Shown here in pieces: positions 55,948 through 64,000 of a stretch of DNA of 64,000 nucleotides. Under the pieces are notes generated by a model. It made no database searches, was not told the origin of the DNA, and saw nothing but the letters and a program-made list of their open reading frames with translations. A program made the position numbers and the translations under genes. This DNA is from Erythrobacter litoralis (GTDB taxonomy: Bacteria > Pseudomonadota > Alphaproteobacteria > Sphingomonadales > Sphingomonadaceae), in the NCBI RefSeq assembly GCF_029760855.1, contig NZ_SOSI01000006.1, forward strand, positions 124,001-188,000, given 5' to 3'. Positions within the stretch are counted from its first letter, which is position 1; every line of letters begins with the position of its first letter.

Positions 55948-57012
55948 TCAGCGACCGATCAGCTTTTGCGCCATCCGGTCCGCCACCCGGTCCGGCGAAA
56001 CACCGGTTTCGTCACTGGTGCGCCAGATATCGTTCAGCCGCTCGGGTATTTGCGCGATGCGGGCGCGCACCTCGTTGATGTCGCAGGGTGCCCCATCGGT
56101 CCGGCACAGATATTCGAGGGTGACCGAAATGATGCCGCCGGCATTGATGACGTAATCGGGTGCATAGAGGATGCCGCGCTCGGCTAGCATCGGTCCGTGT
56201 TCTTCGCGCTTCAACTGGTTGTTCGCGCCCCCTGCAACGATCTTGCAATCGAGCCTTCCGATGCCCTCTTCGTCAAGGATGGCACCCAGTGCGTTCGGGC
56301 TGAATACGTCGCATGGGACCGACATGATTGCTTCATGGCTTACCGTTTCGGCGCCGAGTTCGGCAGCGAGCGCTTGCGCCCGGTCGGCGTCGATGTCGGA
56401 TAAGGTAAGCCGTGCGCCTTCCTTTGCGAGCAGACGCGCGACGCCGCCGCCGACACTGCCCGTTCCCTGAATAGCGACGTGTACACCTTCGACACTGTCC
56501 TTGCCGAGCTTGTGCTTAACCGCCGCCTTGATGCCGAGAAAAATCCCGAGCGCCGTGAACGGTCCGGGATCTCCACCCGCCGCATCGTTGCCCTCCGTCG
56601 GCAAGCCGGAAACATATTGTGTGCGCTGGGCCACCGCCGCCATGTCGGCTTCGGTGATGCCCACGTCTTCCGCCGTCACGTAACGTCCGCCGAGGCCATC
56701 GACAGCATCGGCGAAGGCGGCAAGCAGCTTTGGAGATTTGGTGCGCTTCTCGTCCGCGAGAATGACGGCCTTACCGCCCCCCATCGGCAACCCGGCCATC
56801 GCGTTCTTGTAGCTCATGCCGCGGCTCAGACGGAGCGCATCGCGCATCGCGTCCTTGGGTTCCGCATAATGCCAGAACCGCGTGCCGCCCGCGCCCGGGC
56901 CGAGATGGGTGGAATGCAAAGCGATGATCGCGGTCAGTCCGCTTTCAGGATCACGCACCAATTCGACCAGCTCGTGATCGTCGTAATCCGCTTCGGTCCA
57001 GAACGCCGTCAT
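55948..57012 (-). CDS. Glu/Leu/Phe/Val dehydrogenase, leucine dehydrogenase-type
   Basis: 354 residues from the ATG at 57012; longer in-frame starts would enter the tRNA-His gene. The catalytic region is MAGLPMGGGKAVILAD with its Lys, and the Rossmann fold has AIQGTGSVGGGVARLLAKEGA. The length and GLPMGGGKA motif suit leucine dehydrogenase-like enzymes, which deaminate branched-chain amino acids with NAD+. Substrate assignment is tentative. Confidence 0.88.
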   Translation of the reverse strand: MTAFWTEADYDDHELVELVRDPESGLTAIIALHSTHLGPGAGGTRFWHYAEPKDAMRDALRLSRGMSYKNAMAGLPMGGGKAVILADEKRTKSPKLLAAFADAVDGLGGRYVTAEDVGITEADMAAVAQRTQYVSGLPTEGNDAAGGDPGPFTALGIFLGIKAAVKHKLGKDSVEGVHVAIQGTGSVGGGVARLLAKEGARLTLSDIDADRAQALAAELGAETVSHEAIMSVPCDVFSPNALGAILDEEGIGRLDCKIVAGGANNQLKREEHGPMLAERGILYAPDYVINAGGIISVTLEYLCRTDGAPCDINEVRARIAQIPERLNDIWRTSDETGVSPDRVADRMAQKLIGR

Positions 57013-57066
57013 TGTCCGCAATCCCGCAAGTGTTTCATCTTCGGCGGCTGCATGACGGGAAAATGG

Positions 57067-57141
57067 GGCGATCGACGGGGTTCGAACCCGCGACCTCCGG
57101 TACCACAAACCGGCGCTCTAACCAACTGAGCTACGATCGCC
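57067..57141 (-). tRNA. tRNA-His (GTG anticodon)
   Basis: Cloverleaf on the minus strand with an eight-pair acceptor stem GGCGATCG/CGATCGCC including the G-1:C73 pair special to tRNA-His, anticodon stem CCGGT/ACCGG, loop TTGTGGT with GTG, and T-arm TCGCGGGTTCGAACCCCG. CCA is encoded (57,064-57,066). Confidence 0.96.
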
Positions 57142-57242
57142 ACACGCCCCCGGACATGGCCGGGAAGGCGGCACATAGACGCGGGGCGGCGGGCGTCAAC
57201 CCGCTTGGCGCGACGAAGGATGCGTGTTGCATAACAGGCCGA

Positions 57243-57968
57243 ATGAGGGAAGCGAAAAAGCGTGAGAAGCAAGATACGCGCAATTATCTTTCGCCTCTTG
57301 CGAGAGACTTCACGCTGCCTATTGTTCGCGCGATGACCGGACCGGGCGAATCCTCTGCTTCGACACTGCTTGCCCATGCGGGTGTGCAGAAAGTGCCAAC
57401 CGACAAGGCGCAAGTCTTCCAACTGCGCGATTTCATATCGCAAGATCAGTGTAGGCAGTTGATAGCTCTGGTCGAGAAGGATCGGCGCCCTTCCACCCTG
57501 GCCGATGAAGGCGACGACCGCTATTTCCGGACGAGCGAAACGTGCGACCTTTCAGCTGACGAGCCGGTCGTGCGCGAACTCGAACGCGCGCTGTACGAGT
57601 TGAACGGAATCGACCTTGCACATGGCGAGCCTTTGCAAGGACAGCGCTACGATGTCGGGCAGGAGTTCAAACCGCACTGCGATTATTTCAACCGCGGCGG
57701 ACGTGACTGGGAAAAGTATTGCGGAGTCGCCGGTCAGCGTACCTGGACCTTCATGATCTACCTGAACGATGTCGAGGCAGGGGGTGCGACGCGGTTCAAA
57801 GCGTTAAAAAAGACGTTTCAGCCAGAAGCGGGAAAGCTCCTAGCCTGGAACAATTGGCGCGAGAACGGCGCGGAAAATCCGAACACGATTCATCATGGGA
57901 TGAAGGTTCGAAAAGGCGTCAAATACGTACTGACCAAATGGTACCGCGAAAAGTCGTGGGGCTGGTGA
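57243..57968 (+). CDS. 2OG-Fe(II) oxygenase, prolyl 4-hydroxylase-type
   Basis: 241 residues from the ATG at 57243. A longer frame begins at 57012 but would run antisense through tRNA-His; an internal ATG at 57330 is also possible. The double-stranded beta-helix motifs are visible: EFKPHCDYF (HxD), WTFMIYLNDVEAGGATRF, IHHGMKVRKG (second His and 2OG-binding Lys). Bacterial relatives hydroxylate prolines in proteins; the target here is unknown. Confidence 0.88.
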   Translation: MREAKKREKQDTRNYLSPLARDFTLPIVRAMTGPGESSASTLLAHAGVQKVPTDKAQVFQLRDFISQDQCRQLIALVEKDRRPSTLADEGDDRYFRTSETCDLSADEPVVRELERALYELNGIDLAHGEPLQGQRYDVGQEFKPHCDYFNRGGRDWEKYCGVAGQRTWTFMIYLNDVEAGGATRFKALKKTFQPEAGKLLAWNNWRENGAENPNTIHHGMKVRKGVKYVLTKWYREKSWGW

Positions 57969-57979
57969 AGCCCTGACAA

Positions 57980-58013
57980 GAAAAAGGCGGCCCCGCGAGG
58001 CCGCCTCTTTTTC
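57980..58013. terminator. Bidirectional terminator between oxygenase and rpmE genes
   Basis: Stem GGCGGCC/GGCCGCC with a 6-base loop, A5 before and CTTTTT after, placed between two convergent genes; it works for both directions. Confidence 0.92.
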
Positions 58014-58029
58014 AAAACTGTTAGCCGGA

Positions 58030-58263
58030 TCAGCTCTTCTTGCCGCCCAGCTTAATGCCGCCGAAGCGCTTGTTGAACGCCGCCACGCGGCCGCCTTCCT
58101 GCATCTGACGTGTGCCACCGGTCCATGCCGGGTGGCTCGTCGGGTCGATTTCCAGCGTCAGCGTGTCGCCTTCCTTGCCCCAGGTGGAGCGCGTCTGGAA
58201 TTCGGTGCCGTCGGTCATCTTGACGGTGATGGTGTGGTAGTCGGGATGCCCTTCGGCTTTCAT
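58030..58263 (-). CDS. rpmE: 50S ribosomal protein L31
   Basis: 77 residues: [21 protein letters not shown], then [14 protein letters not shown] and NKRFGG. The zinc-binding cysteines of other L31 forms are missing, as is normal for the alphaproteobacterial type. The product is a large-subunit ribosomal protein. Confidence 0.96.
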   Translation of the reverse strand: MKAEGHPDYHTITVKMTDGTEFQTRSTWGKEGDTLTLEIDPTSHPAWTGGTRQMQEGGRVAAFNKRFGGIKLGGKKS

Positions 58264-58357
58264 GTCGAATATCCTTCTAGCTTCGGAGCGGTTCCGACCG
58301 ATCCAGCTGTCGTTGGGAAAGGCGCGCGCTTAGCCGCGCGTAGCCCGAATTACAAGA

Positions 58358-58810
58358 TCATTCCGGCGCGTCGGCAATCATCGCTGTGAACTGCACCTCA
58401 CAGGTCACCTTGCCATCAACTGAAGCCTCGCCCGCGAACTTGCAGACACGGGCGCGCTTTTGAACGAATTCGGCCTTCAGATTGAGGAGGACGCCGGGCG
58501 TTACCGGGGCACGGAACTTCGCATTCTCGATCGCCATGAAGTAAACGAGCTTGCCGGATCCGGCCAAACCGAGGGACTCTACCGCGAGCACTCCGGCGGC
58601 CTGCGCCAAAGCTTCGATCTGCAACACGCCCGGCATGATCGGCGCGCCGGGAAAGTGCCCTTGGAAGAACTGCTCGTTGAAGCTGACCGCCTTGACGGCA
58701 TGGATACGCTCGTCGGCGATCAGTTCGGCAACCCGGTCGACCAGCAGCAGGGGATAGCGATGCGGCAGGCGCTTCAGCACTTCGACGACGTCGAACCCGG
58801 TCTCGCTCAT
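58358..58810 (-). CDS. fabZ: (3R)-hydroxyacyl-ACP dehydratase FabZ
   Basis: 150 residues from the ATG at 58810. Hot-dog fold with [16 protein letters not shown] and the catalytic region [24 protein letters not shown] split by a short gap; GHFPG holds the catalytic His. It dehydrates hydroxyacyl-ACP in fatty acid synthesis. It directly follows ompH; lpxD and lpxA, usual neighbours in LPS-making bacteria, are missing. Confidence 0.95.
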   Translation of the reverse strand: MSETGFDVVEVLKRLPHRYPLLLVDRVAELIADERIHAVKAVSFNEQFFQGHFPGAPIMPGVLQIEALAQAAGVLAVESLGLAGSGKLVYFMAIENAKFRAPVTPGVLLNLKAEFVQKRARVCKFAGEASVDGKVTCEVQFTAMIADAPE

Positions 58811-58831
58811 ATCCCCTGCCCCCATCTTAAA

Positions 58832-59524
58832 TCAGCGACCAGACGGTTGCGCGGCCGGCTGCTGGGTCTGGCCCTGCTGCGCGGCAACGGCCTGCTGCTG
58901 CGCGGCGGCGGCGGCGAGGCCCTGTATTTCCTGATACACGGCAACCGCATTGCGGCTCGGCTGGTAGTTCGCAGGCGGAGCGATCTGCACCGAAGGAACC
59001 CGGGCATCCATCGCCGTTACGACCTTCTGATTGATCGTCGCGGCCTGGGGCGCAAAAACGACCGAGTCGGGTGACAACAAAATTTGGATCGAGTTCTGCT
59101 GCACGACTTCCTGAATGACTGCAGGATACTGCTGGAGCATCTGGTCGATCGCGTAGACACGGGCGATTTCGATCTGTCCGCCGAGCTGTTCGATTTCCGT
59201 TTCAAGCTGACGGATCTGCGCGGCCTGCGGTGCGCTTTGCGCAGCCTGCTGCTCGGTCTGGTCGAACTGGCCATCGCCGTTCGTATCGAGCTGCTGCAGC
59301 AGGGTTTGGCGCTGCTGGGTCTTCTGCTGGATCTGAGTTGCCTGCGCCTGATAGGTCGTACCGATCTGCTGATAGGCGGAGCGGAACGCTGCCGTGCTCG
59401 CGATCACGCGAGGTGCATCGACGACAGCGATGTTGCCGCTGACCTGCGCTGCGGCAGGCGAAACCGAGACTGTGGCTGCACCGGCAAGCGCTGCGGCGGT
59501 AAGAGCTTTGGTGAGAAATTTCAT
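58832..59524 (-). CDS. OmpH/Skp-family periplasmic chaperone
   Basis: 230 residues. Signal peptide (MKFLTKALTAAALAGAATVSVSPAAAQ) is followed by the Skp body: SGNIAVVDAPRVIASTAAFR and a glutamine-rich coiled coil. The C-terminus is also Gln/Ala-rich, ending QPAAQPSGR. It guides unfolded outer-membrane proteins to BamA. The ATG overlaps the bamA stop by one base (TGATG). Confidence 0.88.
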   Translation of the reverse strand: MKFLTKALTAAALAGAATVSVSPAAAQVSGNIAVVDAPRVIASTAAFRSAYQQIGTTYQAQATQIQQKTQQRQTLLQQLDTNGDGQFDQTEQQAAQSAPQAAQIRQLETEIEQLGGQIEIARVYAIDQMLQQYPAVIQEVVQQNSIQILLSPDSVVFAPQAATINQKVVTAMDARVPSVQIAPPANYQPSRNAVAVYQEIQGLAAAAAQQQAVAAQQGQTQQPAAQPSGR

Positions 59525-62280
59525 CAGAATTGCGTTCCTACGTTGAAGGTTAGGACTTTGGTGTCATCGCCCTCTTGCTTCTTGATCACATGGGATAGAT
59601 CGATCCTGAATGGACCGAAGGGCGAGTTCCAGTTGACGCCTACGCCAACCGAGATGCGCGGAGAGGCACTATCGCCATAAAACACTTCACGAAAAGCGGC
59701 GTTGCGATCAATGCTGGGCGCGTTGACGGTTCCGTCTGGTGCGACTTCGTTCGGCACATTTTCGAACTGGGGCACGCCACCAGCTACGATCTGGTTTCCG
59801 TTCGCATCCAGTCGCGGCTGGAGAAAGGCTGGTTGACCATTCACGAAGATACGCCGTCCATTGGGATTGTCTTCCAAGATCGGACGATCGACCGAAAACA
59901 GCGAACCCACGTCCAGCCAGATCGACGGACGCAGTCCCAGGCCCTGGGCACCCGACCCAAGAGGAATTTCGAGTTCGGCACGGCCCAGGTAGTACGCCTT
60001 GCCGCCTAACGCGTCGTCGAACTGACGCCGACCGCCCGCACCGTCGCGGAAATCCTCGAGGGACTGGAGGACCGGTGGTGTCGTAGGATCGCCATCGTCG
60101 TCGAGATAAGGCAACCGCACGACACGCGGACCGACGCCCCGGATCGCGAAGCCACGGAATTGCGGTTCTCCCAAGAAGAACCGATCGGTCAGGCGGACAT
60201 CGTCGAAGCCCGGCGACGCAGTGTCTTCCAGAGCGCGAATGTACCCCCCTTCCAAGGCGAACGAGAGGATGAAATTCGATCCAAGGTTTTTGTACTTGGC
60301 GCCGCGCCCTCGCAAACGCGCATATTTCACATCGCCACCGAGACCGGCGACTTCCCCGGTAACCGATAGGGACTCGCCGCGTGTGGGCCGGAAGCTGCTA
60401 TCGAGATTGTTGTAATTCAGGGTCAGGCCGACAATCGAACTCAGACGCTTGCCGACGGACTCGCAGACAAACCGTGTTGCAATACATTCGGGCTCGCCGT
60501 CGCCGTTGCGATCCTCGAAGAACGCATCGGCAATCGTGACTTCGTCGTAGTTGAGCGTGTAACTGCCGATGAGCGACATGTATTCGCTCAGCGGAACACC
60601 TGCCCGGATTGCACCACCCAACGTGGATTGCGCGTAGGTGCCGGTACCGCGGTTGAAGTAATCGTTGTCAAACTGGCGGTAATAAACGTCTGCACCCAGC
60701 GAGATATTGCGATCGAACAGATAAGGCTCGGAAAAGCTTGCCTGTGCCGATTTCGAAAACCGGGAATAATTGACGCTGAGCCCCACGGTCTGGCCACGCC
60801 CACGGAAGTTGCGCTGGCGGATCGAACCGGCAAGAATAAAGCTCTCGATCGAGGAGAACCCGGCCGACAGCTGCAATTCACCAGTCGGTTGCTCTTCGAT
60901 GTTCGCTTCGAGAATGACCCGGTCGGGCGCACTGCCTTCGACCTGTGTAACCTCGAAATTTTCCTGGAAAAAGCCGAGGGATTTAATGCGTGCTTCGGAC
61001 CGTTTGATGGCGAGGCTGTTGAACGCGTCGCCTTCGGATACGCGGAATTCGCGCCGTACGACCTTGTCCTGCGTCAGTGTGTTCCCGTTGACGTCGATCC
61101 GCTCGATATACACGCGCGGCGCTTCGCGAATGACGAAGGTTACATCCATCGTCTCGGTTTCGGGATTGCGCTGAAAGTTTGGCGCTACGTCGGCGAAGGC
61201 GTAGCCGAAGGTGCCGGCGAGCTCGGTCAACTGCTCGACCGTGTCTTCCACCGTTTTTGCGTTGTACCAATCGCCGGTTGCCATCGGCAGACGGCGCGTC
61301 ATCGCGGCGCTGTCGAAGTCGCGCAGCTGGCTGTCCACGCTGACGTCGCCGAATTTGTAGCGTTCGCCTTCTTCGACAACGTAGGTGATGATGAAATCTT
61401 CGCGATCGGGCGTCAGCTCGGCCACGGCGGACACGACGCGGAAGTCGGCATAGCCTTCGGTCAGGTAGAAGGTTCGCAGCTGCTGCTGGTCGAAGGCGAG
61501 GCGATCGGGATCGTAGCTGGTGTTCGAGCTGAGGAAGCTCAGCAAACCGCCGGTCTGCTTGGTGACCATCTCGTCGCGCAGTTCACCGTCAGAGAACTTC
61601 TCGTTCCCAATAATATTGATCTGGCGGACCTTGGATTTCGGGCCTTCGTTGATCTCGAAGACCACATCGACGCGGTTCTGGCTGAGCTGCACCGATTGCG
61701 GCTCGACAGTGGCGGCAAAGCGGCCCTGCCGCTTGTAAAGCTCGATGATGCGAGCGACGTCCGCACGCACTTTGGAGCGGGTGAATATCTGTCGCGGAGC
61801 CAGCTTGATTTCGGGGACGATCTTGTCGTCCTTGATCCGCTCGTTTCCTTCGAGAATGATCCGGTTGATGACCGGATTCTCGACCACCGTAATCACAACA
61901 TCGCCGCCCGTGTTCACCACGTTGTAGCTGGCGAAAAGTTCGGTCGCAGCGAGGTCTTTCAGAACCTGATCACCCACTGCCGCGCTCCAGCGATCGCCCG
62001 GACGAAGCTGGATGTAGGAAAGGATCGTCTGCGGCTCCAGCCGCTGCGCACCCGAAACGGCGATCGTGCGCACTACATCGCCTTGGGGAGCCGCCGTCGT
62101 CGGCGCGACGCCGACAGTCTGTGCCGGCGCCGCCTGGGCGGGTGTCGCATCCTGATCTTCCGTATCCTGCGCCATCAGCGGAGAGGAAAGGCCAGCCATG
62201 GCTGTTCCCGCCAGAAGGCCGATCATAAGCCGGGCAACGCGTGTTTCATTGCCCTTCGCGGCAGTCGCAAATCGAGTCAT
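59524..62280 (-). CDS. bamA: Outer membrane protein assembly factor BamA
   Basis: 918 residues from the ATG at 62280. Signal peptide ends near AMAGLSSPLMAQ, then an acidic/Ala-Pro linker, five POTRA domains (VRTIAVSGAQRLEPQTIL, ...) and a beta-barrel ending in FNVGTQF, where the final Phe is the usual barrel signal. The barrel has long loops with deletions or insertions (RIFVNGQPAFLQPRLDANG). It inserts outer-membrane proteins. Same operon as rseP and dxr upstream, ompH and fabZ downstream. Confidence 0.95.
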   Translation of the reverse strand: MTRFATAAKGNETRVARLMIGLLAGTAMAGLSSPLMAQDTEDQDATPAQAAPAQTVGVAPTTAAPQGDVVRTIAVSGAQRLEPQTILSYIQLRPGDRWSAAVGDQVLKDLAATELFASYNVVNTGGDVVITVVENPVINRIILEGNERIKDDKIVPEIKLAPRQIFTRSKVRADVARIIELYKRQGRFAATVEPQSVQLSQNRVDVVFEINEGPKSKVRQINIIGNEKFSDGELRDEMVTKQTGGLLSFLSSNTSYDPDRLAFDQQQLRTFYLTEGYADFRVVSAVAELTPDREDFIITYVVEEGERYKFGDVSVDSQLRDFDSAAMTRRLPMATGDWYNAKTVEDTVEQLTELAGTFGYAFADVAPNFQRNPETETMDVTFVIREAPRVYIERIDVNGNTLTQDKVVRREFRVSEGDAFNSLAIKRSEARIKSLGFFQENFEVTQVEGSAPDRVILEANIEEQPTGELQLSAGFSSIESFILAGSIRQRNFRGRGQTVGLSVNYSRFSKSAQASFSEPYLFDRNISLGADVYYRQFDNDYFNRGTGTYAQSTLGGAIRAGVPLSEYMSLIGSYTLNYDEVTIADAFFEDRNGDGEPECIATRFVCESVGKRLSSIVGLTLNYNNLDSSFRPTRGESLSVTGEVAGLGGDVKYARLRGRGAKYKNLGSNFILSFALEGGYIRALEDTASPGFDDVRLTDRFFLGEPQFRGFAIRGVGPRVVRLPYLDDDGDPTTPPVLQSLEDFRDGAGGRRQFDDALGGKAYYLGRAELEIPLGSGAQGLGLRPSIWLDVGSLFSVDRPILEDNPNGRRIFVNGQPAFLQPRLDANGNQIVAGGVPQFENVPNEVAPDGTVNAPSIDRNAAFREVFYGDSASPRISVGVGVNWNSPFGPFRIDLSHVIKKQEGDDTKVLTFNVGTQF

Positions 62281-62441
62281 CGACAAGGAGGTTCCCGTCC
62301 ACTTGTATCAAAAATCCGCGTCGGCATCAGCCGGGCGGTAACCCGCTGGCGGAGCGGTTCGCGCGCCCCCTGCACGAAGCGAGCCGTCCAATCAAGCGGA
62401 GCGACAGTCCCCCGAAGGCCGTCCCGCAGCTTTTTTCCGAG
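62281..62441. other. Intergenic region between rseP and bamA
   Basis: 161 bases with no gene visible. On the minus strand there is no clear Shine-Dalgarno near the bamA ATG. A bamA promoter may lie here. Confidence 0.4.
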
Positions 62442-63560
62442 TCAGCTTCCGAAGAAGGGAAGCGTCACCAGATCGTTGATCGTCACGAAAACCATCAAGG
62501 CCAGAACGAGCGCAACGCCCGCCCGATAGGCGATTTCCGTGCTGCGAGCGCCAAGCGGTTTCCGGCGGACCGCTTCGGCCGCGTAGAAAGCAAGGTGCCC
62601 ACCGTCGAGGGCGGGAATTGGCAGTAGGTTGATGAATGCCAAGTTAAGCGAAATCAGCGCGAGAAATTCGATGAATGGCAGCGGGCCTTGCGACAACCTT
62701 TCCCCGGAATACTTCGCGATCTTCACGGGTCCGCCCAGTTCCTGAACCGAGCGATCGCCGACCACAACCTGTCGTACACCCTCTATCATCATGCCGACGA
62801 TGCGCAGATTCTCCTCGCCCGCCAAGGCGATTGAGCGGAGCGGCGCAACCGTTTCGAAGGTCGGCGCGGCACCCATGATGCCGAGCAGTCCTATACGTCC
62901 GCTGTTTCCATGCTCGTCGGTGAACGTGAAATCCTGGGTCACGAGATCGAATGAGCGCGCTTGCCCGTCCCGCTCCACCGCTATTGTCATAGGCTTGCCG
63001 GGATACAGGGCAACGCGATTGCGAATTTCGGTGAAATCCTCGATAGGCGCGCCGTCGATGGCAACGATCCGGTCGCCTGCCTCCAGCCCTGCGGTTTGCG
63101 CGACCGAATCCTCGGAAAACCCTCCGACGATAGGCGGCGCCACAGGCCTTCCGAACGCCATGAAAAATGCCGCGAAAATGGCGACGGCGATGAGAATGTT
63201 CGTCGCCGGCCCGGCGAACACGATCAGTGCGCGTTTCCACAGCGCAGCATGGTGAAAGTTGCCTTCCCGCTCCTCCGGCGGAACGGCGGCAATCTCGTCC
63301 TTATCCGGAATGCTTGCGGGGTTCATATCGCCTTTGAACTGGACGTAGCCGCCCAAGGGCAGCGCACTCAGCTTCCAGCGCGTCCCGCGCTTGTCCGTGA
63401 ATCCGGCCAGTTCCTTGCCGAAACCGACCGAAAACGCTTCAGCATGCACGCCGAACCAGCGGCCGACGAGATAGTGGCCGAGTTCGTGCAAGGTCACCAG
63501 CGGCCCCAGCAAAAGCGGGAAGCCGAGGATATACATCCACCAAGGTATCGATCCGTCCAC
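62442..63560 (-). CDS. rseP: Site-2 protease RseP
   Basis: 372 residues from the GTG at 63560, which directly abuts the dxr stop; an ATG at 63536 is an alternative. Zinc metalloprotease motif VTLHELGHYLVGRW and the second motif NLLPIPALDGGHL; one PDZ domain (SVAQTAGLEAGDRIVAIDGAP). About four membrane helices. It cleaves anti-sigma factors and signal-peptide remnants within the inner membrane. Confidence 0.95.
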   Translation of the reverse strand: MDGSIPWWMYILGFPLLLGPLVTLHELGHYLVGRWFGVHAEAFSVGFGKELAGFTDKRGTRWKLSALPLGGYVQFKGDMNPASIPDKDEIAAVPPEEREGNFHHAALWKRALIVFAGPATNILIAVAIFAAFFMAFGRPVAPPIVGGFSEDSVAQTAGLEAGDRIVAIDGAPIEDFTEIRNRVALYPGKPMTIAVERDGQARSFDLVTQDFTFTDEHGNSGRIGLLGIMGAAPTFETVAPLRSIALAGEENLRIVGMMIEGVRQVVVGDRSVQELGGPVKIAKYSGERLSQGPLPFIEFLALISLNLAFINLLPIPALDGGHLAFYAAEAVRRKPLGARSTEIAYRAGVALVLALMVFVTINDLVTLPFFGS

Positions 63561-64000
63561 TCAGGCGTTCTCCAAGAATTCCTCCGCACGGCGCCGCGCT
63601 GCCGCGTCGATCTGGAGCACGTCGTCGAGCGATTGCGGAGCAGGCGGCCGGTTGCCGCGGGTCAACACATTCTCGACTAATACCGCAATGCGGGTGAACG
63701 GTAGGTTGCCTGCAAGGAATGCTGCCACCGCGACCTCGTTGGCTGCGTTCAGCACGGCGGGCGCCGCCCCGCCCTCGGCCGCCGCCTCCCGCGCCAGCCT
63801 CGTCGCGGGGAAACGCTCTTCGTCCGGTTCGAAGAAGCTCATTTCGCCGATTTTGGGAAGGTCCAGGGGCGAGCAAGGCGTCTCCATCCGCCGCGGCCAG
63901 GCGAGGCACGAGGCGATCGGCACGCGCATGTCGGACGGTCCCAGTTGCGCTAGCGTAGACCCGTCCCGATATTCGACCATGGAATGGATTATGCTTTGCG
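63561..64000 (-). CDS. dxr: 1-deoxy-D-xylulose 5-phosphate reductoisomerase, C-terminal part (cut by window edge)
   Basis: The open frame enters from the right edge (SIIHSMVEYRDGS) and ends at 63561. The C-terminal domain motifs match Dxr: MVEYRDGSTLAQLGPSDMRV and LNAANEVAVAAFL. It catalyses the first committed step of the MEP isoprenoid pathway. Head of the dxr-rseP-bamA-ompH-fabZ group. The N-terminal catalytic part is outside the window. Confidence 0.93.
   Translation of the reverse strand, partial: QSIIHSMVEYRDGSTLAQLGPSDMRVPIASCLAWPRRMETPCSPLDLPKIGEMSFFEPDEERFPATRLAREAAAEGGAAPAVLNAANEVAVAAFLAGNLPFTRIAVLVENVLTRGNRPPAPQSLDDVLQIDAAARRRAEEFLENA

Noticed and set aside
57012..57242. N-terminal extension of the oxygenase gene
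   Set aside because: It would be read through the complement of tRNA-His; the ATG at 57,243 fits the family length better.
60628..62529. 633-codon plus-strand open frame over bamA
   Set aside because: Antisense shadow of bamA; composition without recognisable domains.
1..64000. CRISPR arrays or insertion sequences
   Set aside because: No regularly spaced repeats of 25-40 bases and no transposase-like proteins were seen on either strand.

Overview
The window joins an integrated conjugative-type element (about 1 to 30,810) to ordinary core chromosome (about 30,819 to 64,000). The GC-rich sequence, bacterial genes and core gene content suggest an alphaproteobacterium of the Sphingomonadales, probably Erythrobacteraceae-like. 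Supporting points are the ccmC-I cluster, an OxyR regulator, and bamA-ompH-fabZ with no lpxD, lpxA or lpxB between, which fits a group that uses glycosphingolipids instead of classical LPS. The assignment is an inference; no rRNA or other marker was available.

Element, 1-30,810. Its right end is clear: a P4-type tyrosine integrase (29,384-30,637) points away from a tRNA-Met gene (30,819-30,892), with integrase-arm-like repeats between them. Nearly all element genes lie on the minus strand. From the integrase leftwards come a plus-strand pair (lytic transglycosylase and a DUF5818-like protein), then a toprim/CHC2 primase-like protein, a 1415-residue Strawberry-notch-type helicase, a ParB/KorB-like protein, an ArdC-type antirestriction protein, an unknown protein, a DUF2493 (SLOG-like) protein, a small conserved protein, SSB, a DUF6437-like protein (plus strand), a 73-residue protein, a probable oriT region, a small relaxosome-type protein, the TraD coupling protein and a MobF relaxase (TraA). 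No type IV secretion channel genes and no second tRNA-derived end are visible, so the element must continue beyond the left edge.

Cargo, 1-9,664. Left of the relaxase is what looks like a defence island: a winged-helix protein, a CoiA/DUF6035-like putative nuclease, an AT-rich promoter region, and a tight three-gene operon. The operon encodes a DUF1837/HamA-type putative nuclease, a 1209-residue Ski2-like helicase (HamB-like), and a very large protein with an N-terminal NERD nuclease-like domain and a STAND/NACHT-like P-loop NTPase that runs off the left edge. The first two match the Hachiman anti-phage system; the translationally linked NERD-STAND gene is the most novel thing in the window.

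A second element-wide signal is a hairpin in the leaders of four unlinked element genes (the 73-residue protein, DUF2493, ardC and the Strawberry-notch helicase). In each, the Shine-Dalgarno sequence (ATCAGGAG-like) lies in the 3' arm, suggesting a shared translational control of the maintenance and early-transfer genes.

Core chromosome, 30,819-64,000. In order: 2H phosphoesterase, mltG, fabF, acpP and aspS (minus); rnd, oxyR and an AT-richer orphan (plus); pgsA (minus); an LplT-like MFS transporter (plus); a TPP enzyme (plus); an EVE-domain protein (minus); a GGDEF-EAL protein, dapF, mtaB, ftsY and yciB (plus), followed by a GNAT remnant; kup (minus); a ccmI-H-G-F-E-D-C cytochrome c maturation operon (minus, transcribed C to I); a leucine-dehydrogenase-type enzyme; tRNA-His; a prolyl-hydroxylase-type oxygenase (plus); rpmE; then fabZ, ompH, bamA, rseP and the 3' end of dxr (all minus), the envelope-biogenesis block cut by the right edge.
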